Assembly: GCA_947302895.1 (NCBI GenBank)
Contig: CAMYWU010000045.1
Span: 1 to 9,384, forward strand
DNA length: 9,384 bases
Source of the DNA: an uncultured Clostridia bacterium
GTDB taxonomy: Bacteria; Bacillota; Clostridia; Oscillospirales; Acutalibacteraceae
Reading direction: 5' to 3'
Position numbers and translations under genes: made by a program. Shown piece after piece: positions 1-5,624 of this stretch (its first letter is position 1; each line of letters opens with the position of its first letter). Under the pieces are notes generated by a model, which saw only the letters and a list, made by a program, of their open reading frames with translations, had not been told where the DNA came from and searched no databases.

Positions 1-477
1 TTCTCCCTGTTGGTTCATCATATCAACTGTGAACTTGAAAAGCGCAATTACAAATGCGGTTATATAGTTTGCTCCAACACAGCAGCCCATACCCAGGCTA
101 ATCCAGGCAAATGCAGTAAGCTTGCCAACCTTCTCACGGGGAATCAAATCGCCGCTGTATCGCTTTTTCAGAATAAGCGACATAAGAAAATACGGTATAA
201 GAAGCGAAAGAAGGTCAACAACAATAATATTGAATGCGTTCTGGAAAAGGGAGGAATCCCTGTACAGCGAGGAAAACTTGCTGAGTGAAATAAGTGAGCC
301 GAAAACAAGCTGAACAACAAGGCTTGAAACAATTGTTGCTCCGATGATTAAGCCTGTTGCGATAAGCTCATTTCTTTCCTTTATGCGCTTGTTTTTGAAA
401 TATTGCTGCTGCATATATGCCTGTTGCAGGGGCGTTGGATTATTCTGTTGTTGATAATAATAAAACTGATTCTGCAT
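1..477 (-). CDS. Polytopic membrane protein, N-terminal part, possibly CPBP-family intramembrane protease (truncated by window start)
   Basis: A 159-codon open frame runs from an ATG at 477 down to the window edge without a stop, so the C-terminus lies outside. The N-terminus (MQNQFYYYQQQNNP) is rich in Gln, Asn and Tyr and probably cytosolic. It is followed by hydrophobic segments near residues 38-62, 83-103 and 123-147, the last containing a SLGMGCCVGANYITAF stretch. That organisation (Gln-rich head, basic linker, then a small-residue-rich helix with an AN pair) resembles the front half of clostridial CPBP intramembrane proteases. The diagnostic catalytic motifs (EExxxR, HxxxN) would lie beyond the window, so the family call is an inference. 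A Shine-Dalgarno AAGGAAG precedes the ATG and overlaps the end of galU, leaving only 14 nt between the genes, so the two are very likely co-transcribed. Any other multi-pass membrane protein remains possible. Confidence 0.6.
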   Translation of the reverse strand, partial: MQNQFYYYQQQNNPTPLQQAYMQQQYFKNKRIKERNELIATGLIIGATIVSSLVVQLVFGSLISLSKFSSLYRDSSLFQNAFNIIVVDLLSLLIPYFLMSLILKKRYSGDLIPREKVGKLTAFAWISLGMGCCVGANYITAFVIALFKFTVDMMNQQGE

Positions 478-491
478 TAAAACAATCTTCC

Positions 492-1370
492 TTAATCCAA
501 TTCATTGGATAATTTCTTAATATACTCCCTGAGCTCTTCCTTAACCTCGGGGTGCTTTAACCCAACCTCAATATTTGCCTGGAGTATGCCGAATTTATTG
601 CCCATATCAAAGCGAGTACCATCATAATCAACGGCAATAATGCCATCTTTCTGAGCAATGGTTTTCATAGCGTCCGTAAGCTGAAGCTCGTTGCCTGCGC
701 CCTTTTCGGTTACTTCAAGAATATCAAAAATTTCGGGAGGCAAAACAACTCTGCCGAGAATTGCGAAATTGCTCATAATTTCTTCTTTTTTCGGCTTTTC
801 AATCATATCCGTGCAGATATAGCTGTTGCCATCGATGCTGTCAACCTTAAGAGAGCAGTATTTCTGAACTGCTTCATCGCTGACCTCTTTAACGCCGACA
901 ACTCCCTTCTGGTATTTGTTGTATGCGTCGATAAGCTGTTTTGTAACAGGGTTTTCGGAAATCATAACATCATCGCCGTATAAAACTGCAAAAGGCTCGT
1001 CGCCAATAAAGTTTTTAGCGCAGAGAACGGCATGGCCCAGTCCGCCCGTTTCCTTCTGGCGAATAAAATAGATGTTTCCAAAGGCGGAGCATTCTTTAAC
1101 AGAGGCTAAAATATCTGCCTTTGATGCGTTGCCCTCAAGCTTTGTTTCAAGCTCAAAGGCGTGGTCAAAATGGTCCTCAATAGCGCCCTTGCCACGGTTT
1201 GTTATTATCAAAACCTCTTCAATTCCGCTGTTGAAAGCCTCCTCAACAATATACTGGATTGCGGGCTTATCAACAATATTAAGCATTTCCTTCGGAATTG
1301 CTTTTGAAGCGGGAAGAACTCTTGTTCCGAGTCCTGCTGCGGGTATTATAGCTTTTCTGACTTTTTTCAT
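492..1370 (-). CDS. galU: UTP--glucose-1-phosphate uridylyltransferase (GalU)
   Basis: This cytosolic nucleotidyltransferase makes UDP-glucose from UTP and glucose-1-phosphate, the glucosyl donor for envelope polysaccharides, glycolipids and teichoic acid decoration. The 292-residue length is normal for bacterial GalU. The nucleotide-binding signature is at the N-terminus, AAGLGTR at residues 11-17 followed by LPASKAIPKEML (19-30), with the K27-E28 pair typical of GalU. GGLGHA (109-114), the metal-binding LYGDD (130-134), an EKP motif near 191 and GAGNELQLTDA near 226 complete the family pattern. A clear AAGGAG Shine-Dalgarno site lies just upstream of the ATG. Its neighbours are a RING/DUF2628 membrane protein upstream (25 nt gap) and a membrane protein downstream (14 nt gap), all on the minus strand, which indicates one operon. 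Nothing is truncated. Confidence 0.96.
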   Translation of the reverse strand: MKKVRKAIIPAAGLGTRVLPASKAIPKEMLNIVDKPAIQYIVEEAFNSGIEEVLIITNRGKGAIEDHFDHAFELETKLEGNASKADILASVKECSAFGNIYFIRQKETGGLGHAVLCAKNFIGDEPFAVLYGDDVMISENPVTKQLIDAYNKYQKGVVGVKEVSDEAVQKYCSLKVDSIDGNSYICTDMIEKPKKEEIMSNFAILGRVVLPPEIFDILEVTEKGAGNELQLTDAMKTIAQKDGIIAVDYDGTRFDMGNKFGILQANIEVGLKHPEVKEELREYIKKLSNELD

Positions 1371-1395
1371 AATTTTCTCCTTGGTATGTGCCTGA

Positions 1396-1791
1396 TTAAT
1401 AGTATATCATCGACATTGCCATCGATACTAAAAGATATCCCGTGCTCGCTGCAACAATGGGCAGGAAAACTGTTGTTCCGCCGCGTCTCGCAAGATAATA
1501 ACGCTTCATCTGCTTCTGGTCGAGCTCAGCGCTCTGACCCGGGAAGATTGAGGTCTGCATAAATGATGCGCCGTCTTTAAGCTGGCTGTTAACATTTTTA
1601 ATGAATTCGGATATTGTTTTTTTATAAAATCTGTCTGCAAACAGCGCTTCAATAATCCTTAAAACAAGTATTGCGCCAAGACATATATCAACAATGAGGT
1701 TTGCAGTTGAAAGGTCTGAAATCTTCGTCAAAGAGGTTAGGTCGTCCGCCGTTGCCTTGTTTTGCGCATAGAGGTTTGCAAAATTTTTCAT
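1396..1791 (-). CDS. C-terminal half of a DUF2628-type membrane protein, separated from its N-terminal half by an in-frame TAG
   Basis: The 131 residues contain two hydrophobic segments (about residues 30-48, including DICLGAILVLRIIEALFADRFYKK, and about 108-128) and end in a TAA stop. The ALFADRFYKK stretch after a membrane helix, and a late RRGGTT motif before the last helix, are what I would expect from the C-terminal part of DUF2628 proteins. The frame is identical to that of the upstream gene: reading from that gene's TAG at 1816-1818, eight sense codons follow before this ATG with no further stop. No Shine-Dalgarno sequence precedes the ATG (the bases before it are TTGAAGCG), so independent initiation is doubtful. 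The best reading is the second half of one 330-residue protein interrupted by a nonsense codon. Alternatives are a sequence error, readthrough, or a recent pseudogene. Function is unknown. Confidence 0.6.
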   Translation of the reverse strand: MKNFANLYAQNKATADDLTSLTKISDLSTANLIVDICLGAILVLRIIEALFADRFYKKTISEFIKNVNSQLKDGASFMQTSIFPGQSAELDQKQMKRYYLARRGGTTVFLPIVAASTGYLLVSMAMSMIYY

Positions 1792-1815
1792 CGCTTCAAT
1801 GTAGTTCGGAGCAAG

Positions 1816-2391
1816 CTATGTTAATGCATAGCACTTTGCAAAGATAATTGCAACAAATGAACAGAAAAACGCAACTCCGTGCTTATACATCTTTCTGAAA
1901 AACAAATATAGCGAGCCGAAGAAAAATGCGCCCCAGTTCCAGGAAAACTTTCGGGTTTTGTTTTCAAATTCCTTGAAAAGTTTTATAAAACGGGGGATAT
2001 TTGTTCTGATTGTAACTGCAAAATCGGCAACGCTTTCACCGTCGATTTTCTGTTCGTCATTTTCGTAAACGGAATCAAACTGCATCGGCGAGGGAACAAT
2101 GAAGGGGTTGAAAGCATTTTCGCTGTTTTCATTTTCATTATTATTCTGAAACAGCGAAGGTCCTTCGTCCTCTGGCGCTTCTTTGTTCAATGTGTTTGCA
2201 TTTTGAGAGGCTTTCATCTCATCATAGTAGCTGTAGCCCGAAGAATGCAGCCCCTTGTTTACGCAGTGGCCAACCGCCTTATAGCATTCCCTGTGGTGCG
2301 GAGTTCCGCATTCGGGGCAGTAAACAACATCATCGCCCTCTTCAAATTTCCTGTTGCAAACAGGGCAGAAGGCATCTTCAAATAAAGGCAT
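1816..2391 (-). CDS. Prokaryotic RING/zinc-finger protein with start of DUF2628 membrane domain (stops at an in-frame TAG)
   Basis: The N-terminus carries a compact zinc-binding module with candidate ligands C9, C12, C25, C28, H32 or H33, C36 and C43, in the spacing of the prokaryotic RING finger family 1. A polar, Asn/Glu-rich linker of about 80 residues follows. Then comes SWNWGAFFFGSLYLFFRKMYKHG near residues 149-171, the characteristic opening of a DUF2628 domain, and a further hydrophobic helix to the end. The protein stops at TAG (1816-1818) right after that helix, but the frame continues into the next open frame with the missing DUF2628 half. The ATG has a strong AAAGGAG site at proper spacing and lies downstream of a good promoter, making this the first gene of the operon leading to galU. 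Such proteins are membrane-anchored zinc-ribbon proteins of unknown role; I do not assign an enzymatic function. Confidence 0.8.
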   Translation of the reverse strand: MPLFEDAFCPVCNRKFEEGDDVVYCPECGTPHHRECYKAVGHCVNKGLHSSGYSYYDEMKASQNANTLNKEAPEDEGPSLFQNNNENENSENAFNPFIVPSPMQFDSVYENDEQKIDGESVADFAVTIRTNIPRFIKLFKEFENKTRKFSWNWGAFFFGSLYLFFRKMYKHGVAFFCSFVAIIFAKCYALT

Positions 2392-2444
2392 ATTTTTCTC
2401 CTTTAATCATACTAATAATCAAACTGAAAATACTATACCGTATT

Positions 2445-2473
2445 ATTATACTGTTAATATCATAAAAAATCAA
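2445..2473 (-). promoter_or_regulatory. Sigma-A-type promoter for the RING/DUF2628-galU operon
   Basis: On the minus strand a -35 TTGATT (2468-2473) is followed by exactly 17 bp and a perfect -10 TATAAT (2445-2450). Transcription would begin near 2438 and give a leader of about 47 nt before the ATG at 2391. It is divergent from the prfB promoter; the two -35 boxes are 35 bp apart across an AT-rich stretch that could act as UP elements for both. Confidence 0.75.
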
Positions 2474-2508
2474 TTAAATAATTAATCATCAGTAAATAGT
2501 TTTTAAAC

Positions 2509-2537
2509 TTGCAAAGAGGCGAGTAATATTATATAAT
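2509..2537 (+). promoter_or_regulatory. Sigma-A-type promoter for prfB
   Basis: A -35 TTGCAA (2509-2514), a 17-bp spacer and a perfect -10 TATAAT (2532-2537) lie upstream of prfB. The predicted start is near 2544, leaving a leader of about 25 nt. The leader holds CGGAG (2557-2561), a suitable ribosome binding site seven bases before the ATG at 2569. Confidence 0.78.
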
Positions 2538-2568
2538 CTGAGCATAATTATATTTACGGAGTTCATCT

Positions 2569-3684
2569 ATGATAGAATACGAAGAATTAAAACAGCGCCT
2601 TTCGCAAAGCGAAAAGCCGATTGAAAACTTAAAGGAAGCGCTTTCAATAGACCATGTTAAAGAGGAAATTGATGCGCTTGAAAAAGAGAGCGCAGCTCCT
2701 GATTTCTGGGATGATATGGAAAAAAGCCAGAAAACAATGCAGAAAATCGGTTCTCTTAAAGCCAAGGTTCAGAGCTATGAGGATTTGAAAAACGATTTTG
2801 ATGATGCGCTTGTTATGATTGAGCTTGCAGATGAAGAGGAGGACGATATGCTCCTTGATGATTGCAGAGCTTCGGTTGAAGATATTGAAAAAAGAATTGA
2901 GAGCTTAACTCTTTCAACTCTTCTCAGCGGAGAGTTTGACGATAAAAATGCAATATTAACCTTCCACGCTGGCGCAGGCGGAACAGAGGCTCAGGACTGG
3001 GCTGAAATGCTTTTCAGAATGTATAACCGCTGGGGCGAGCGCCATGGCTACAAGGTTTCAACCCTTGATTATCTCGACGGTGATGTTGCAGGCGTGAAGA
3101 GCGCAACAATTCTTATTGAGGGCGAAAATGCCTATGGTTATCTTAAGGGCGAAATGGGCATTCACCGCCTTGTTAGAGTTTCTCCCTTTGATTCCTCGGG
3201 CAGACGCCATACCTCGTTTGCCTCCCCTGAGGTTATGCCCGAAATCAATGATGATGTTGATGTTGAAATCAGGGAAGAGGATATCAAGATGGATGTTTAC
3301 AGAGCGTCCGGCGCAGGCGGTCAGAAGGTAAACAAAACCTCATCGGCAGTTCGTTTAACCCATATCCCGACGGGAATTGTTGTTTCCTGCCAGATTGAGC
3401 GTTCACAGCACCAGAACCGTGAGGTTGCAATGCGTATGCTCAAATCAAAGCTCGTTGAAATCAAGGAACGTGAAAACCTTGAAAGAATTGAGGATATCAA
3501 GGGCGACCAGAAGGAAATTGCCTGGGGCTCGCAGATTCGCTCCTATGTGTTTATGCCGTATACAATGGTTAAGGACCACAGAACCAATTATGAAATGGGA
3601 AATATTACCGCTGTTATGGATGGCGACCTCGACGGCTTCATAAATGCATATCTTAAAATGAAGAGCATTGAATCAAATCAATAA
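2569..3684 (+). CDS. prfB: Peptide chain release factor 2 (RF2)
   Basis: RF2 reads UGA and UAA stop codons in the ribosomal A site and triggers hydrolysis of peptidyl-tRNA. The anticodon-like tripeptide SPF is at residues 205-207, which distinguishes RF2 from RF1 (PxT). The catalytic GGQ is at 250-252, inside the RASGAGGQKVNKTSSAVRLTH signature; the Gln is the usual methylation target. The N-terminal part (about 1-110) is the acidic helical domain 1 and contains the typical APDFWDD motif near residue 44. At 371 residues the protein is full length. In many bacteria prfB has an in-frame UGA near codon 25 read by programmed +1 frameshifting; here the frame is continuous from the ATG, so that autoregulatory site is absent. 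The gene has its own promoter and ends 18 nt before a strong terminator, so it is probably monocistronic. Confidence 0.97.
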   Translation: MIEYEELKQRLSQSEKPIENLKEALSIDHVKEEIDALEKESAAPDFWDDMEKSQKTMQKIGSLKAKVQSYEDLKNDFDDALVMIELADEEEDDMLLDDCRASVEDIEKRIESLTLSTLLSGEFDDKNAILTFHAGAGGTEAQDWAEMLFRMYNRWGERHGYKVSTLDYLDGDVAGVKSATILIEGENAYGYLKGEMGIHRLVRVSPFDSSGRRHTSFASPEVMPEINDDVDVEIREEDIKMDVYRASGAGGQKVNKTSSAVRLTHIPTGIVVSCQIERSQHQNREVAMRMLKSKLVEIKERENLERIEDIKGDQKEIAWGSQIRSYVFMPYTMVKDHRTNYEMGNITAVMDGDLDGFINAYLKMKSIESNQ

Positions 3685-3702
3685 TTTAACAATAATATTA
3701 AA

Positions 3703-3739
3703 CCTCCTTTTTCAAACACTTTGAAAGAGGAGGCTTTTT
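3703..3739 (+). terminator. Rho-independent terminator of prfB, overlapping the next gene's ribosome binding site
   Basis: A 14-bp stem (left arm 3703-3716, loop CAC 3717-3719, right arm 3720-3733) with only one G-U pair (3709/3727) is followed by C and five T residues (3735-3739). The end of the right arm is AGAGGAGG, which is also the only good Shine-Dalgarno sequence for the ATG at 3743, nine bases further on. Confidence 0.88.
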
Positions 3740-3742
3740 ATT

Positions 3743-4600
3743 ATGAAAAAAATAATCATACCAATATTATTCATCGCATTTCTTAGCGGATGTGCGGCAA
3801 AAAATATAAATAACGGCGCCCAAAATAATACAAATAGTAATAATTCAACAACGGCACTTCAGACAACAATTCCTGAAAGCACAACTGTTCCAACCGCTGA
3901 GGCGGTTGCAGGAACGGAGAGCCTTTCAACAAAAAAGGTTGTATGGGGATTTGGAAAAATCGAAAACCACGAGCAGCCTGCCGAGCCCGCAGGCCTTCAG
4001 AACACCTTTAAAAGCTATGGCGCAAGCTGGCTTCTTGAGGATGAAAAAAAGATTGCGCTAACCTTTGATGAGGGCTATGAAAACGGCTTCACTCCTGCTA
4101 TTTTGGATACTCTTAAGGAAAAGGGAGTAAAGGCGATTTTCTTTGTTACCTATGATTTTGCAAGGGATAATCCAAAGCTTATTGACCGTATGATTGAGGA
4201 GGGGCATACTGTTGGCAATCATTCATACCATCATTATTCAATGGATGAGCTTGATATTGAAACCGCAAAGGAGGAAATAAACTTCCTGCATAACTATATC
4301 AGGGAAAACCATAATTATACAATGAGTTATTTTCGTTTCCCGAAGGGAGAGTTCTCTGAGCAAAGCCTGAAAATTGCAAACGACCTTGGCTATAAATGCG
4401 TTTTCTGGTCGTATGCATATGAGGATTGGGATACCGAAAAACAGCCCGAGGAAAACAAGGCGTTCACTGATATCTGCGAGGCAACCCATCCGGGTGAAAT
4501 CCTGCTTCTCCACGCAGTCAGCAAAACAAATTCCAATATTCTCGGAAAGGTTATAGACGATATCCGCCAGCAGGGGTATGAGTTTACAACTGAATTGTAA
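3743..4600 (+). CDS. pdaA: PdaA-like polysaccharide (peptidoglycan) deacetylase lipoprotein
   Basis: This is a NodB-fold deacetylase of 285 residues, probably acting on peptidoglycan outside the membrane. A lipoprotein signal is clear: MKK, a hydrophobic core, then lipobox LSGC with lipidated Cys near residue 17, followed by a Ser/Thr/Asn-rich linker to about residue 60. A WGFG segment precedes the catalytic domain, as in Bacillus PdaA, the muramic delta-lactam de-N-acetylase of spore cortex. NodB motifs are visible: TFDEG (D109), zinc-binding H160 and H164 in GNHSYHH, RFPKG (198-202), and LLLHAVS with H257. YENGFTP, FWSYAYEDW and HPGEILLLHAVS match PdaA closely. Oddities are Glu after the catalytic Asp and Phe in place of the usual first Pro in RPPxG. 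The signal peptide supports the ATG at 3743, whose Shine-Dalgarno site is buried in the prfB terminator. A vegetative rather than sporulation role cannot be excluded. Confidence 0.85.
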   Translation: MKKIIIPILFIAFLSGCAAKNINNGAQNNTNSNNSTTALQTTIPESTTVPTAEAVAGTESLSTKKVVWGFGKIENHEQPAEPAGLQNTFKSYGASWLLEDEKKIALTFDEGYENGFTPAILDTLKEKGVKAIFFVTYDFARDNPKLIDRMIEEGHTVGNHSYHHYSMDELDIETAKEEINFLHNYIRENHNYTMSYFRFPKGEFSEQSLKIANDLGYKCVFWSYAYEDWDTEKQPEENKAFTDICEATHPGEILLLHAVSKTNSNILGKVIDDIRQQGYEFTTEL

Positions 4601-4629
4601 TCAGAACAGGGGACGGACCCCTGTTCTGA
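4601..4629 (+). repeat. REP hairpin, copy 1 (left of RAYT)
   Basis: A perfect 12-bp inverted repeat, TCAGAACAGGGG (4601-4612) against CCCCTGTTCTGA (4618-4629), encloses the loop ACGGA. It starts on the base after the stop codon of the deacetylase gene, so it will fold in that transcript's 3' end. Near-identical copies occur at 4668-4696 (same orientation) and 5511-5539 (reverse orientation), around a transposase of the REP-associated class. Confidence 0.88.
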
Positions 4630-4667
4630 AATTGATGAAAAATGCAAAAATTTAGCTTAAATACAAG

Positions 4668-4696
4668 TCAGAACGGGGGACGGACCCTTGTTCTGA
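4668..4696 (+). repeat. REP hairpin, copy 2 (left of RAYT, same orientation as copy 1)
   Basis: This is the same 29-base element as at 4601, differing at two positions. Left arm TCAGAACGGGGG (4668-4679) pairs with CCCTTGTTCTGA (4685-4696) through ten Watson-Crick and two G-U pairs, with the same ACGGA loop. Conservation of pairing and loop despite base changes suggests the hairpin is what matters. The transposase promoter begins four bases downstream. Confidence 0.86.
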
Positions 4697-4699
4697 TTA

Positions 4700-4728
4700 T
4701 TGACATTAAGAAAGAATTATGGTATATT
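4700..4728 (+). promoter_or_regulatory. Strong promoter of the RAYT transposase gene
   Basis: A consensus -35 TTGACA (4700-4705), a 17-bp spacer and -10 TATATT (4723-4728), with a TG extended -10 at 4720-4721. Predicted start is near 4735, right on the Shine-Dalgarno sequence GGGGTGA (4734-4740), so the leader would be only about 10 nt. The promoter shows that a possible upstream start at 4700 is not used. Confidence 0.78.
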
Positions 4729-4744
4729 GTTTTGGGGTGATTAT

Positions 4745-5494
4745 ATGGCTCGGCAAAAACGAATCAAAAGCGAAACAGGTATTTATCATGTTATGCTCAG
4801 AGGCATGAACAAGCAGCAGGTTTTTCTTGATGATGAAGATAATCGAAAGTTCCTTAGCGTTGTTAGTATTTGCAAGGAGCTTAGTGGTTTCAAGCTTTAT
4901 GCATATTGCCTTATGGGAAACCATGTTCATTTGCTTATTCAGGAAGGTGAGGAACCGCTTGCAAAAGTGTTTAAGCGTATCGGTGACAGATATGTTTATT
5001 GGTACAACCTTAAATACAAGAAAACCGGAGCACTTTTTCAGGGTCGATATAAGAGTATTCCTGTAAATGATGATGAATACTTTATTTCTGTTTTGAGATA
5101 CATACATCAGAATCCGGTTAAAGCCGGAATTGCCGATGATTGCAGTGATTATGCTTTCAGCAGCTATAATACATACCTGAATCCCTACTATAATTCTTTA
5201 TGCGATACTGATTTTGCACTTGAAATGATAGGTGCAAATGAGTTTAATCGCATACATAAGGAGCCGTGTGTTGATAATCACTTAGATATAAACGAGAAAA
5301 CAGTTTTCAGTCTGACTGATGATGAAGCAAAGAATGCATTTAATAATCTAACGCATTGCAAAACACAGAATGATTTTAAAAATTTGCCGAAAGATATGCA
5401 GAGTGCATATGTTGGTTTACTTAAAGAAAACGGATTATCAATAAGACAAATTTGCAGCCTTACAGGTTTTGCAAGATATAGTATTTACAAATAA
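4745..5494 (+). CDS. REP-associated tyrosine transposase (RAYT, IS200/IS605-like Y1 HUH family)
   Basis: RAYTs are single-strand DNA nucleases that recognise and cut REP hairpins, and are thought to spread them; they are usually single-copy, domesticated relatives of IS200/IS605 TnpA. The protein has 249 residues from the ATG at 4745. The start is set by GGGGTGA seven bases upstream and by the promoter at 4700-4728. Family marks are RxxxRxxxGIYHVMLRGMNKQ at the N-terminus, the metal-binding HUH motif H60-V61-H62 in MGNHVHLLI, GALFQGRYKS, and the nucleophile Y119 in RYIHQNPVKAG. The last 35 residues (ENGLSIRQICSLTGFARYSIYK) look like a helix-turn-helix, possibly for REP recognition. All catalytic residues are present, so it may be active. 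Matching REP hairpins lie on both sides. Hand-counted lines of this gene are AT-richer (33-40% GC) than a line of mreB (58%), which hints at acquisition. Confidence 0.92.
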   Translation: MARQKRIKSETGIYHVMLRGMNKQQVFLDDEDNRKFLSVVSICKELSGFKLYAYCLMGNHVHLLIQEGEEPLAKVFKRIGDRYVYWYNLKYKKTGALFQGRYKSIPVNDDEYFISVLRYIHQNPVKAGIADDCSDYAFSSYNTYLNPYYNSLCDTDFALEMIGANEFNRIHKEPCVDNHLDINEKTVFSLTDDEAKNAFNNLTHCKTQNDFKNLPKDMQSAYVGLLKENGLSIRQICSLTGFARYSIYK

Positions 5495-5510
5495 TACAAC
5501 AAAACAAAAA

Positions 5511-5539
5511 TCAGAACAGGGGCCCGTCCCCCATTCTGA
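5511..5539 (-). repeat. REP hairpin, copy 3 (right of RAYT, inverted)
   Basis: Read on the minus strand this is the same 29-base element as copies 1 and 2, differing from copy 1 at three positions and keeping the GGGGACGG core and the TGTTCTGA end. Pairing is weaker, with two adjacent mismatches (5517/5533 and 5518/5532) between two stems. Its inverted orientation relative to the left copies makes the transposase gene the centre of an inverted REP arrangement. Confidence 0.82.
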
Positions 5540-5544
5540 TTGAT

Positions 5545-5572
5545 TTGCGTTGCACGTTTTGCGTTGCACGTT
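5545..5572 (-). repeat. Heptamer tandem repeat, reverse oriented (island 1, left)
   Basis: On the minus strand these 28 bases divide exactly into four 7-mers: AACGTGC, AACGCAA, AACGTGC, AACGCAA, i.e. a perfect 14-bp direct repeat with an underlying 7-bp period, each unit starting AAC. It begins five bases after REP copy 3. Confidence 0.7.
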
Positions 5573-5578
5573 GTAGGG

Positions 5579-5615
5579 TCGCTGCGCTCCGATTTTAATT
5601 GTTCGAGCGTAGCGA
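5579..5615. repeat. Central hairpin of repeat island 1
   Basis: An 11-bp inverted repeat, TCGCTGCGCTC (5579-5589) against GAGCGTAGCGA (5605-5615), with one G-U pair and a 15-base loop. It lies between reverse (5545-5572) and forward (5625-5659) heptamers. No T-tract follows, so it is not a terminator in the + direction. Confidence 0.65.
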
Positions 5616-5624
5616 GTAACCAAG

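Larger units (their letters stand above)
4601..5539 (+). mobile_element. REPtron-like unit: two REPs, RAYT gene, one inverted REP
   Basis: The unit consists of REP hairpins at 4601 and 4668, a self-contained promoter and RAYT gene (4700-5494), and an inverted REP at 5511. It lies between the deacetylase gene and the mreB operon. The first REP abuts the deacetylase stop codon. I see no target-site duplication at its borders, which agrees with the known lack of duplications in Y1 transposition. Whether the 939-bp block ever moved as one piece cannot be told from one genome. Confidence 0.7.

Noticed and set aside
10..313. Plus-strand open frames at the left end
   Set aside because: They are antisense to a continuous 159-codon minus-strand frame with a ribosome binding site and clear membrane-protein composition.
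1396..2391. Genome-wide reassignment of TAG to an amino acid
   Set aside because: Only one gene is interrupted, mreC also uses TAG as a stop, and no suppressor tRNA is visible here; one case cannot support a code change.
4700..4744. Upstream in-frame start for the transposase, adding 15 residues
   Set aside because: These bases contain the -35 and -10 of a consensus promoter and no ribosome binding site precedes them; the ATG at 4745 has a good site and yields the family's standard N-terminus.
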